Shown here: positions 35,329-42,659 of the stretch, one piece after another | How the letters are laid out: every line of letters begins with the position of its first letter | Position numbering within the stretch: position 1 is the first letter of the stretch | From: an uncultured Oscillospiraceae bacterium | GTDB taxonomy: Bacteria > Bacillota > Clostridia > Oscillospirales > Ruminococcaceae | DNA: 64,000 bases | Assembly (NCBI GenBank): GCA_934462925.1 | Contig: CAKSIT010000001.1 | Coordinates: 356,169-420,168 of the forward strand | Reading direction: 5' to 3' | Made by a program: the position numbers and the translations under genes | The notes under the pieces: generated by a model | The model's database searches: none | What the model was told of the DNA's origin: nothing | What the model saw: the letters and a program-made list of their open reading frames with translations, nothing else

Positions 35329-35740
35329 CCTCGAGCGCGCAAAGGCGGGGCTTAAGGGGCATTCGATATGCCTTTGCATGGGAGAGGAGCTGCTGACGGA
35401 CGACGGCAGGGGCATTTCTCCTATGGTGCGCTTTATAGGCGAGGGCAGGGAGCTTTCGGGCTGGTCTGCTGCCGACGTTATTGTGGGAAAGGCTGCGGCG
35501 GCGCTTTTCGTTAAGGCGGGCGTAAGCGCGGTCTACGGCGAGGTAATGTCGGCGGCGGGCGCGGAGTATCTGAGAGCGCACGGCGTGGAGGCTTCGTGCG
35601 GCACGCTCACCGAGCGTATCATGAACCGACAGGGAACGGGCATATGCCCCATGGAGCAGGCGGTAAGCGGCATAGACGACACCGAGGAGTGCTGCAAGGC
35701 GCTGTGCGAAAGGATTTCGCAAATGCGAAAAGGCGGCTGA
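35321..35740 (+). CDS. DUF1893 family protein
   Basis: The 139-residue product matches DUF1893 proteins: GHSICLCMGEELLTDDGRGISPMV, ADVIVGKAAAALFVKAGVSAVYG, and a Cys-containing C-terminus with TGICPME. The fold is related to cytidine deaminases, but function is unknown. Start ATG at 35321 follows AAGGAG at 7 bases and lies within the S-component gene, so the two are coupled. Confidence 0.85.
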   Translation: MTDLERAKAGLKGHSICLCMGEELLTDDGRGISPMVRFIGEGRELSGWSAADVIVGKAAAALFVKAGVSAVYGEVMSAAGAEYLRAHGVEASCGTLTERIMNRQGTGICPMEQAVSGIDDTEECCKALCERISQMRKGG

Positions 35741-35929
35741 CGGAGCAGCTGCACCTTTCTCCCCAGCCTGAGGTTATGTTTTTGGACAAGTATGTTCGGC
35801 TGTGAATCTCTCACAGCCGCACCCAGACCGTCGAAAAACCCCCATACGGGGGTTTCACGACGGGGCATCCGCGCTGCGCGCACGGTTTGACGGCACACCG
35901 TCAACCCGCACACTTGCGCGGATAGGAGA

Positions 35930-35963
35930 GTTTTTTGCCTCGGGAAGCCCGAGGCAAAAAAGT
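35930..35963. terminator. symmetrical terminator after DUF1893
   Basis: TTTTTTGCCTCGGG pairs with CCCGAGGCAAAAAA across a short loop, so it can stop transcription from either side. Confidence 0.8.
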
Positions 35964-36120
35964 TATTTCAAAGCCCGCATACGCGGGCAAAAAATGACTT
36001 TTTCGACAGACTGTGTGCGAGCATTAAAGCTTTTCATACCAAAGATTAGACTTCGTAATGCAAAATCACCATTTTGCAGGGGGTATTTCCCACATATTTC
36101 ACAAAAATACCCTGCGGGTA

Positions 36121-36149
36121 TTGCAAATAAGCGCGAAAAATGCTACAAT
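36121..36149 (+). promoter_or_regulatory. putP promoter
   Basis: TTGCAA (36121-36126) and TACAAT (36144-36149) with a 17-base spacer; 57 bases before the start codon. Confidence 0.75.
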
Positions 36150-36206
36150 AAATAAGTACGCCGCAATATTCGGCGCAAATACAGAACCAAAAAAAGGAGG
36201 ACACAA

Positions 36207-37760
36207 ATGGGAGACATATATGTAATTGTCGCATTTGTGATTTATGCGCTGGTCATTCTTGCAATAGGCATTATATCCTACAAGAAGTCTAAGAGCATGA
36301 ACGACTATTTCATCGGCGGCCGCCAGCTCGGCAGCTGGACTACCGCAATTTCCGCGCAGGCCTCGGACATGAGCGGCTGGCTGCTTATGGGTCTGCCCGG
36401 CGCTATCTTTGCAAGAGGTCTCACCGAAAGCTGGATAGCTGTCGGACTTTTCATCGGCACATATCTTAACTGGAAGATACTTGCTGCAAGGCTTCGCAGA
36501 ATGTCCTACGCGGCGGGCGACGCTATCACAATCCCCGAGTATTTCCAGAAGCGCTTTTTCACCAAGAATCCCGTTATCCGCTTCGCCTGCGCGGCGATAA
36601 TCTTCGTATTCTTCCTGGTGTACACGGCTTCCGCGTTCAGCGGCGGCGCAAAGCTCTTTAACTACATTTTCGGGCTTGACTACAAGCTCGCGCTCACTAT
36701 CGGCGCGGTCATCATCATTTCCTACACGTTCCTCGGCGGCTTCTTCGCCGTTTGCTGGACGGACGTTATTCAGGGCCTGCTGATGTTTGCGGCGCTCGTG
36801 GTAGTGCCGCTGGTGTGCATTTTCCAAACGCCCGACGTAACCGCTGTGCAGTTCCTTAACGACGCGGGCGAGGAAATCACGAACTACCTCAACTTCTTCG
36901 AGGGCGTGGACGGCTCTATCGCGTGGACGACGATTCTGTCGGGGCTTGCGTGGGGTCTTGGCTACTTTGGTATGCCGCACATACTCGTGCGCTTTATGGC
37001 AATCAAGTCCAGCGACCTTATCAAGAAGTCGCGCATAATCGCAACGATTTGGGTGCTTGTAACGCTTGTGGCTGCGGTTCTCGTGGGAATCTTCGGCTAC
37101 ATATTCCTGCATTCCGCAGGCAACGAGGCGCTGCTTGCAGAGTTTGGCGCTATGGGCGACGTTGAGAAGATATTCATGTTCTTAAGCAGCAAGCTTCTCC
37201 CGGGCGTAATTGCGGGTATTGTGCTTTCCGCAATACTTGCGGCTATAATGAGTACGGCGGATTCGCAGCTTCTCGTTACGGCTTCCTCTGTAACGAACGA
37301 TATGTTCATGCTCTTTAAGAAGGACGCAAAGGAAAAGACCCTTATGTGGATAAGCCGCGGCACGGTTATCGTTGTAGCGGTTATCGCGTACTTCATAGCG
37401 CTCGACCCCGACAGCTCCGTAATGGGTCTTGTATCCTATGCGTGGGCGGGTCTTGGCGCGGCGTTCGGCCCTGCAATGCTGCTTTCGCTTTTCTGGAAGC
37501 GCATGACAATGAGCGGCGCTGTGGCAGGCATAATCAGCGGCGGCGCGGCGGTCGTTATCTGGGAAATGCTCCCGATAATCCCCATAGGGCTTGAGTTCAA
37601 GACGCTTTCCGCTGCGACGGGCGTTTACTCGCTGCTGCCCGCGTTCGCGCTGGCGCTTGCGGCGGTTATCGTAGTGTCGCTTTGCACAAGCGTTGACAAG
37701 TCCAAGGTGGACGAGCTTTTCGCGAAGATGAAGTCTAAGGAATCCGAAGCGATTCAGTAA
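36207..37760 (+). CDS. putP: sodium/proline symporter
   Basis: The 517-residue protein has the sodium:solute symporter fold with 12-13 spans and PutP-specific text: DYFIGGRQLGSWTTAISAQASDMSGWLL near residue 33, the Na-binding helix with GLPGAIFARGL, YFGMPHILVRFMAI, and STADSQLLVTASSV near 350. It imports proline with sodium. AAAGGAGGACAC precedes the ATG. It is monocistronic, with its own promoter and terminator. Confidence 0.93.
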   Translation: MGDIYVIVAFVIYALVILAIGIISYKKSKSMNDYFIGGRQLGSWTTAISAQASDMSGWLLMGLPGAIFARGLTESWIAVGLFIGTYLNWKILAARLRRMSYAAGDAITIPEYFQKRFFTKNPVIRFACAAIIFVFFLVYTASAFSGGAKLFNYIFGLDYKLALTIGAVIIISYTFLGGFFAVCWTDVIQGLLMFAALVVVPLVCIFQTPDVTAVQFLNDAGEEITNYLNFFEGVDGSIAWTTILSGLAWGLGYFGMPHILVRFMAIKSSDLIKKSRIIATIWVLVTLVAAVLVGIFGYIFLHSAGNEALLAEFGAMGDVEKIFMFLSSKLLPGVIAGIVLSAILAAIMSTADSQLLVTASSVTNDMFMLFKKDAKEKTLMWISRGTVIVVAVIAYFIALDPDSSVMGLVSYAWAGLGAAFGPAMLLSLFWKRMTMSGAVAGIISGGAAVVIWEMLPIIPIGLEFKTLSAATGVYSLLPAFALALAAVIVVSLCTSVDKSKVDELFAKMKSKESEAIQ

Positions 37761-37796
37761 TACTTCGGAGCTTGCGAAAAATAAGTTTGATAAGTT

Positions 37797-37830
37797 GGGG
37801 GCTGTTTAACGCAGCCCCTTTTCTTTTTTT
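37797..37830 (+). terminator. putP terminator
   Basis: GGGGCTG (37797-37803) pairs with CAGCCCC (37812-37818), followed by TTTTCTTTTTTT. Confidence 0.92.
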
Positions 37831-37851
37831 GAGAAAATTACGAAAAACCCC

Positions 37852-37880
37852 TTGACAAAAAGGAAGAAATGTAGTAAAAT
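37852..37880 (+). promoter_or_regulatory. promoter of the tRNA-Val/tRNA-Gly unit
   Basis: Consensus TTGACA (37852-37857) and TAAAAT (37875-37880), 17-base spacer, 27 bases before tRNA-Val. Confidence 0.88.
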
Positions 37881-37906
37881 ATAATAGTCACAGAAAGCGG
37901 CAAGAT

Positions 37907-37982
37907 GGAAGTTTAGCTCAGCTGGGAGAGCATCTGCCTTACAAGCAGAGGGTCATAGGTTCGAGCCCTATAACTTCCACCA
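37907..37982 (+). tRNA. tRNA-Val(TAC)
   Basis: Acceptor GGAAGTT/AACTTCC, D-arm TAGCTCAGCTGGGAGAGC, anticodon loop CTTACAA giving UAC, T-arm GGTTCGAGCCC, encoded CCA. Confidence 0.96.
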
Positions 37983-37986
37983 CTTT

Positions 37987-38062
37987 GCGGATTTAGCTCA
38001 TCCGGTAGAGCGCCACCTTGCCAAGGTGGAGGTAGCGAGTTCGAGCCTCGTAATCCGCTCCA
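37987..38062 (+). tRNA. tRNA-Gly(GCC)
   Basis: Acceptor GCGGATT/AATCCGC, anticodon stem CCACC/GGTGG with loop TTGCCAA giving GCC, T-arm AGTTCGAGCCT, encoded CCA. It lies four bases after tRNA-Val in one transcript. Confidence 0.96.
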
Positions 38063-38076
38063 TATTTCCATAAACG

Positions 38077-38109
38077 AAAGCCTCGGCGTTGATTCGCCGA
38101 GGCTTTTTT
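38077..38109 (+). terminator. terminator of the tRNA unit
   Basis: AAGCCTCGGCG and CGCCGAGGCTT pair around TTGATT, followed by a T-run. Confidence 0.92.
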
Positions 38110-38198
38110 CGTGTGCGCAGGCGCTTTTGCGTAAAGAAAAGGCGGCGGAAAACTCCGCCGCCCCTGTGTGTTCGTCAAAGCGCTTTCGCGTTAAGGAA

Positions 38199-38477
38199 TC
38201 AGTCCTCGTTTCTCTGCTTTGCGAAGCACTCGCTGCAAAGAACAGGTCTGTCGCCCTTCGGCTCGAAGGGAACTCTTGCTACGCCGCCGCAAACCGCGCA
38301 GGTTGCCTCGTAGAAGGTTCTTGCGCCCTTACCGCCGTTCTTCCTAGCGTCGCGGCAAGCCTTGCATCTCTGCGGCTCGTTTACGAAGCCCTTTTCAGCA
38401 TAGAACTCCTGCTCACCGGCAGTGAAAACGAAGTCCGCACCGCAGTCCTTGCACTTAAGTGTCTTGTCTGTGTACAT
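38199..38477 (-). CDS. zinc-ribbon protein with three Cys-pair motifs
   Basis: The 92-residue product has CKDCGADF, RCKACRD, CAVCGG and CSECF knuckles, giving two probable zinc sites, and resembles the family of small zinc-ribbon proteins with the C-x-x-C-G-x-x-F-x-F-T-A-G-E-Q-x-F-Y start. Function is unknown; binding of nucleic acid or protein is usual for such ribbons. The ATG at 38477 follows AAGAGGT at 7 bases. Its leader holds a tRNA-like relic. Confidence 0.85.
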   Translation of the reverse strand: MYTDKTLKCKDCGADFVFTAGEQEFYAEKGFVNEPQRCKACRDARKNGGKGARTFYEATCAVCGGVARVPFEPKGDRPVLCSECFAKQRNED

Positions 38478-38502
38478 AGTAATACCTCTTAAAAATAGAT
38501 TT

Positions 38503-38565
38503 GCCCAGTCGGATTTACACCGACACCTTTGATAAACAACGCTCTGGAATTTAAGCTATTGGGTC
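38503..38565 (-). other. tRNA-like relic in the leader of the zinc-ribbon gene
   Basis: Reading the minus strand, a D-arm-like TAGCTTAAATTCCAGAGC, a perfect T-arm stem GTCGG/CCGAC with a 7-base loop TGTAAAT and GGGC near the end resemble a tRNA. Its anticodon arm has lost about ten bases, and the acceptor pairing is only partial. It cannot be a working tRNA. Confidence 0.35.
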
Positions 38566-38596
38566 ATATATAACGCCTTTCGGCGTGCTGCATAAA

Positions 38597-39154
38597 TCAG
38601 AATCTCCCGTATACGCTGCGAAGCTTTGCACGCGCGCGCGCCGCCGCGTTGTCCACGGATTTCCTGTCCACCCCGAGCCGCTGCGCTATCTCGTCGTAGC
38701 TCAGCCCGAAGATTATCCCGTCGATACAGCGCATCTCAAGCTCCGACAGCTCCTCCACAGCCCTGCGGAAGAACTCCGCGTTCGCCTCTTTGCCGATGAA
38801 CCTTTCCTCGGGAGAGGGGGAGGGGTCTACCACATGCTCAAGCTCCTGCGAACCCTCTGCAAGAGCGCCGCTGCGCTTTTTGCTGCGCTTAACGGTATTT
38901 TTCATTGCGTTGCGAATACACACCGAAGCGAACGCGCCGAAGCTGCCGCGCTCGGGTGAATACTCCCGCACGGCGGTAAACAGCGCCTCAAACCCGTCCG
39001 ACACAAGGTCCTCGCGGTCTGCCTGCGAAGCGTAAACGCGCGCCGCAGAAAACACCGCACCCTTGTACCTAGAAATAAGCTCGGTAACCTTTTCGCTGTC
39101 GCCCGCGCCTGCGCAGGCAAGCTCCTCGTCGGATAGGTTGCAGCTCTCAGCCAT
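38597..39154 (-). CDS. sigma-70 family sigma factor, SigH-like
   Basis: The 185-residue product has region 2 (YKGAVFSAARVYASQADREDLVSDGFEALFTAVREY, then FGAFASVCIRNAMKNTVK for -10 recognition) and a helix-turn-helix region 4 (IIFGLSYDEIAQRLGVDRKSVDNAAARARAKLR). The size and the linker resemble the Spo0H/SigH group rather than classical ECF factors. SigH in relatives controls early sporulation and competence. Start is the ATG at 39154 after GGAGGT. It is read from its own promoter at 39188-39216. Confidence 0.85.
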   Translation of the reverse strand: MAESCNLSDEELACAGAGDSEKVTELISRYKGAVFSAARVYASQADREDLVSDGFEALFTAVREYSPERGSFGAFASVCIRNAMKNTVKRSKKRSGALAEGSQELEHVVDPSPSPEERFIGKEANAEFFRRAVEELSELEMRCIDGIIFGLSYDEIAQRLGVDRKSVDNAAARARAKLRSVYGRF

Positions 39155-39187
39155 ACATCGACCTCCGTGCGTCTTTCACACGTTGTA

Positions 39188-39216
39188 ATTATATCACCTT
39201 TTGTCGGATTTGTCAA
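39188..39216 (-). promoter_or_regulatory. promoter of the SigH-like gene
   Basis: On the minus strand TTGACA (39211-39216) and TATAAT (39188-39193), 17-base spacer, both perfect consensus. Confidence 0.9.
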
Positions 39217-39342
39217 CAAATTTTTTCCTGTCGCTTCAAAAAACTGCATTTTTGATGAAACATCAATGCCGAATTTAGTCAAAAAAGCAATGAAATGTGA
39301 AACGCATTACAGAAAATACGACAAAACCGCCGTTTGTGCAGT

Positions 39343-39891
39343 TTATGTGCGCGCAAATTCCGCGCGGCCCTGCTTGAAGACGTTGCCGCCGACGCAGTCA
39401 ATCGCAACAATAAGCGGGAATTTGTCGAAAGTCAGGCGCTTTACGCTTTCACAGCCGAGGTCCTCGTAGGCTATTACCTCGCACTCGGTTATGCAGCGGC
39501 ACGCAAGCGCGCCCGCGCCGCCTATCGCGCAGAAGTACACCGCGCCGTTGCGCTCGATAGCGTCGCATACCGCCTGCGAGCGCTCGCCCTTGCCTATCAT
39601 GGCGCACAGTCCCATGTCAAGCAGCGCGGGGGAGTACACGTCCATGCGCCCCGACGTGGTAGGCCCGCACGAGCCTATCACCATGCCGTCCTTTGCGGCG
39701 GTAGGTCCTGCGTAGTAAACGGCAGCGCCGTCAAGCGCGTAGGGCAGGGGAGCGCCGCTCTTAATGCTCTCCATTATCCTTTTGTGCGCCGCGTCGCGCG
39801 AGGTGTACACAGTACCCGAAAGCAGCACCTTGTCCCCCGCGCGCAGGGTGCGCGCCTTTTCCTTAAGCTCAGATGTGTTAAGTTCTATCAT
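39343..39891 (-). CDS. class I fumarate hydratase, beta (C-terminal) subunit
   Basis: The 182-residue product matches the Fe-S hydro-lyase C-terminal domain: LRAGDKVLLSGTVYTSRDAAHKRI, VYYAGPTAAKDGMVIGSCGPTTSGRMD, MIGKG and AIGGAGAL. With the alpha subunit, which holds the 4Fe-4S cluster, it interconverts fumarate and malate; tartrate dehydratase beta subunits look alike. No alpha-subunit gene lies next to it, which is unusual. I start at the ATG at 39891 (AAAGGAAC upstream), not at 39912. Confidence 0.88.
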   Translation of the reverse strand: MIELNTSELKEKARTLRAGDKVLLSGTVYTSRDAAHKRIMESIKSGAPLPYALDGAAVYYAGPTAAKDGMVIGSCGPTTSGRMDVYSPALLDMGLCAMIGKGERSQAVCDAIERNGAVYFCAIGGAGALACRCITECEVIAYEDLGCESVKRLTFDKFPLIVAIDCVGGNVFKQGRAEFART

Positions 39892-39973
39892 TGTTCTGTT
39901 CCTTTGTCCCACAATTACAATAAGGGGAGGGGCTGCCGCTCAGCGAAAGCCCTTCCCTTGCATACTTAATTAA

Positions 39974-40132
39974 GGTCACCTCTAAAAACCTTGTTTGAGT
40001 GAAAATGTGTATAGCGCACCGACTGCTTCTTCAAGCCTCCTCGTAAGGCATACAGCCTTACTTCGTCAGCTTTCATCGCATTCGGCGCACTCTACCCATT
40101 TTCCCTTTTCAAACCGGTTTTTAGAGATTCCC
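39974..40132. mobile_element. MITE-like element, 159 bp
   Basis: The ends form imperfect 17-bp terminal inverted repeats: 39974-39990 contains CTCTAAAAACC and 40116-40132 contains GGTTTTTAGAG. The inside has no gene but a perfect GTAAGGC/GCCTTAC hairpin. Size, ends and lack of coding suggest a miniature inverted-repeat element mobilised by a transposase elsewhere. Confidence 0.55.
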
Positions 40133-40144
40133 ATAAATTACAGC

Positions 40145-41770
40145 TTACAGACCGAAGCCGCCGAAATCGGAACTCATCATGTCGTCGTCGGAGCTTGTGT
40201 CCGCGGCAGCTTCCGTGCCGAAGTTCCATATAGAAGAATCATCGGCGGAGGGGGCTGCGGGGGTCTCAGGCTCGGGCTGCGCTGCGATATCGTCCGAAGC
40301 GTTGAATGCGCCTGACTTTTCGAGCGCGTCAAGCTCCTTTTGCATATCGTCCCACGGGCTGGAAGCGCCCTTAGGCTCGTCGGGCTGGAACTCTACAGAG
40401 CCGCCGCCAAGGTCGTGGAGCTTCTTTTCCGCGTCCTCAAGCGTTTTCATAAAGTCGAACTCGTCGTCCGCAACGCCGCCCTCGTCGCCCATGTCAAGGT
40501 CTTCCATAGCAGTGCGCGGCTTTACCGCGAACTTTTCCTCCTGCGCCTTGATGGCGTTGAGCAGGTCCTCGTCCGCGTCCTCGCCAAGGCTCGTGCTGTT
40601 CATCGTCTGCGCGAGCAGGTCGCTCGAAAAGTCGTGGTCGAACGAAGCCTTTGCGTGGTGGTCGTTGTCAATGGGCTTTACTTCGTCTACAGGCTCGTCT
40701 GCGGAGAGGTCCGCGCCAAGGCTTGCTGCGAGGTCTGCCATTGCCTGCATGGGGTCTTCTGCGTTCTCCTCGGGCTGAGCGCCGAACATCTTAAGGCTCT
40801 CGTCGCGGTCGGGGTTGAGAAGCGGTATGCCCTGACGCTCCTTAGCCTCGTCGTAAATGCTCTGAGCTACAGCGCTGCCGCCCCAGATGTCGTCGTCAAA
40901 CGAAGCAAGACCGCTGTCTGCGGGCTTCGCTTCGTCCATTTCGGCGGTGGAAGCGGGTTCTTCCGCTGCGGACGCTTCAGGCTCGGGCGCAGGCGCGGGT
41001 TCGGGCTTAGCCTCTGCTTTTACCTCGGGCGCGGGCATGGGAGCGGGCGCTGCGGAAGCTGCGGGTGCAGGCTCGGGCGCGGCTGCGGGAGCTTCCTCAA
41101 TAATGCCGTCTTCCTTTTCAAGCTTGTTTATAGCCGCTCCCGCCATAGCGGAGAAGTCGGGTATTTCTGCGGAGAACACGCCGCCGTTCGCCGCAAACAC
41201 GTCGGAAGCGCACTCGGCGATAGCTTTGTAGCCGCCGCCCATAGCTTCAAGCTGCGTGTGAATTATTTCAAGCAGCTCGTTTACCTTTGACTGCGTTGCG
41301 GCGGCGGTCTGCCGTGCCTCGGCAACTATCTTTTCCGCGGTCTGCTCCGCGTCGGTGATGACGACCTTAGCGTCCGCCTCCGCCTTGCTTATAACCTCGG
41401 CGTATGCGCGCTTGGCCTCGGAATCAATGCCCTTGCCGCTGCGCAGCATATCCGTCATCTTTTTCTTCTCGGTTTCGAGCTGGGTTTTAAGGCTTTCAAT
41501 CTGGCTGTTGAGGTTGTCAGCGCCGCGCTGTGCCGCGTTAAGCTCCGCCTGAAGCTGCGCCGCCTTTTCCTCGCCCGCCTGCTCCGCCGCTTTAACGCGC
41601 TCGTCCGCAGACTCTGCCTGCTTGAGGGCAGCCTCGGTCTTTTCGTCGTTGGCTTTCTTTTCCGCTTCGATTTCGTTCATCTTCTTGCGGAGATTGCTTA
41701 TGTACTCGTTGACCTCGTTTTTATCAAAGCCCATTGCTCTGGTGCTGAATCCGCCGTCTCCAACTGCCAT
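40145..41770 (-). CDS. DivIVA-domain coiled-coil protein with acidic tail
   Basis: The 541-residue product starts with the DivIVA-type FSTRAMGFDKNEVNEYISNL and a long coiled coil (about residues 15-200), with many Glu, Lys and Ala heptads. A Pro/Ala/Glu-rich linker (260-340) and an acidic Asp-rich C-terminal region follow. DivIVA proteins bind curved membrane at poles and septa and organise growth or division. I use the ATG at 41770, preceded by AGGAGGAG; the open frame runs on to 42364 but overlaps the ireB gene and has no support. Confidence 0.8.
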   Translation of the reverse strand: MAVGDGGFSTRAMGFDKNEVNEYISNLRKKMNEIEAEKKANDEKTEAALKQAESADERVKAAEQAGEEKAAQLQAELNAAQRGADNLNSQIESLKTQLETEKKKMTDMLRSGKGIDSEAKRAYAEVISKAEADAKVVITDAEQTAEKIVAEARQTAAATQSKVNELLEIIHTQLEAMGGGYKAIAECASDVFAANGGVFSAEIPDFSAMAGAAINKLEKEDGIIEEAPAAAPEPAPAASAAPAPMPAPEVKAEAKPEPAPAPEPEASAAEEPASTAEMDEAKPADSGLASFDDDIWGGSAVAQSIYDEAKERQGIPLLNPDRDESLKMFGAQPEENAEDPMQAMADLAASLGADLSADEPVDEVKPIDNDHHAKASFDHDFSSDLLAQTMNSTSLGEDADEDLLNAIKAQEEKFAVKPRTAMEDLDMGDEGGVADDEFDFMKTLEDAEKKLHDLGGGSVEFQPDEPKGASSPWDDMQKELDALEKSGAFNASDDIAAQPEPETPAAPSADDSSIWNFGTEAAADTSSDDDMMSSDFGGFGL

Positions 41771-41840
41771 TTTAGAAACTCCTCCTGAATTAAAGTGGTT
41801 ATGCGCCCGCCGTGCCATACCGCGCGCCGAGCCTATACAT

Positions 41841-41869
41841 ACATTATAGCATAAATACACAAAAGATAC
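41841..41869 (-). promoter_or_regulatory. promoter of the DivIVA-domain gene
   Basis: On the minus strand TTGTAT (41864-41869) and an extended TGCTATAAT with TATAAT at 41841-41846, 17-base spacer. Confidence 0.75.
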
Positions 41870-42003
41870 AAGGGTTTTAGCAAATTTTATAAATATGTAG
41901 ATTTTACGGGCTGATTTTTGTAGGATTATCCAAAGGAAGCAGATTTTTTTTGTGATAATCATAGATTTTAACCGCGCGGCGGCTATAAATGTGAAAAAGG
42001 CGG

Positions 42004-42032
42004 TTGTAATTTTCTGCAGGAAAGTGTATAAT
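42004..42032 (+). promoter_or_regulatory. ireB promoter
   Basis: TTGTAA (42004-42009) and TATAAT (42027-42032) with a 17-base spacer. Confidence 0.8.
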
Positions 42033-42088
42033 GTAAAGGTAAGCGGCGGCAGAGCCGTTTCAGGTAATGCGGTAAAGGAAGGATATTT

Positions 42089-42334
42089 ATGCACGATAAG
42101 ACTATGACCTTTTCGGTACATGAGGACAGGGAAAACGAGATGAAGGAAATCCTCACGACCGTATACGACGCGCTCAGGCAGAAGGGCTACAATCCCATAA
42201 ACCAGCTCGTGGGCTATATTCTGTCGGAAGACCCTACATACATCACCACTTTCAATAACGCGCGCGGGCTTATCCGCCACATTGACAGGGACGAGCTGCT
42301 GCAGGTTCTTGTAAAATCCTACCTGTCTGATTGA
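42089..42334 (+). CDS. ireB: IreB family regulatory phosphoprotein
   Basis: The 81-residue product matches IreB (formerly UPF0297): [49 protein letters not shown] text, which I recognise with only minor variation. In Enterococcus IreB is a substrate of the Ser/Thr kinase IreK and tunes cephalosporin resistance; the phosphorylated Thr pair lies near the N-terminus, and T5/T7 are present here. In most Firmicutes it precedes ruvX and a DUF1292 gene; here it stands alone with its own promoter and terminator. Confidence 0.95.
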   Translation: MHDKTMTFSVHEDRENEMKEILTTVYDALRQKGYNPINQLVGYILSEDPTYITTFNNARGLIRHIDRDELLQVLVKSYLSD

Positions 42335-42374
42335 GCGTTCCACCGTGATAGCGTAATAAAGCAAATGAAAAGTA

Positions 42375-42416
42375 ACGCCGTACCTCTTGCAGTTTTGAGG
42401 GGTGCGGCATTTTTAT
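42375..42416 (+). terminator. ireB terminator
   Basis: GCCGTACC and GGTGCGGC pair (G-U allowed) and are followed by ATTTTTA. Confidence 0.75.
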
Positions 42417-42519
42417 GAAATGCGCGGCTTCGGTTCGATTTTGTGCGTATTTGATGAAATTTAGTTAAAAATGTACAAAATTTTCTGCTGACATTTTGAA
42501 TAATAATGCTTTTTTGTTA

Positions 42520-42548
42520 TTGACAGATTTTGAATTTTTGGTTATTAT
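42520..42548 (+). promoter_or_regulatory. liv operon promoter
   Basis: TTGACA (42520-42525) and TATTAT (42543-42548) with a 17-base spacer. Confidence 0.8.
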
Positions 42549-42659
42549 ATTATTGCAAGGATATATTCTCGGGGGAGAATAGTTCCTTAGCGTACAGACA
42601 TATCTTCAAATGACTTCTCCTTGCAGGGGAGAGGGACACAAGGAAAGGATGTAACCAAA

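Larger units (their letters stand above)
35741..36206. other. intergenic region rich in palindromes upstream of putP
   Basis: No gene is visible in these 466 bases. They hold a CCGTCG...CGACGG hairpin with an inner CCCCC/GGGGG stem (about 35829-35861), an AT-flanked terminator at about 35930-35961, a GCCCGC/GCGGGC hairpin at about 35974 and the putP promoter. Confidence 0.65.
41771..42088. other. divergent promoter region between DivIVA-domain gene and ireB
   Basis: This 318-base AT-rich gap holds a promoter for each flanking gene (entries below) and no gene. Confidence 0.7.
42335..42659. other. intergenic region with liv operon promoter and leader
   Basis: These 325 bases hold the ireB terminator, the liv promoter and about 105 bases of leader with a short ATTCTC/GAGAAT hairpin at about 42566. 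No leader peptide gene is evident. Confidence 0.6.

Noticed and set aside
41771..42364. N-terminal extension of the DivIVA-domain frame
   Set aside because: It overlaps ireB on the other strand and crosses both promoters; the DivIVA motif and AGGAGGAG site mark the start at 41770.
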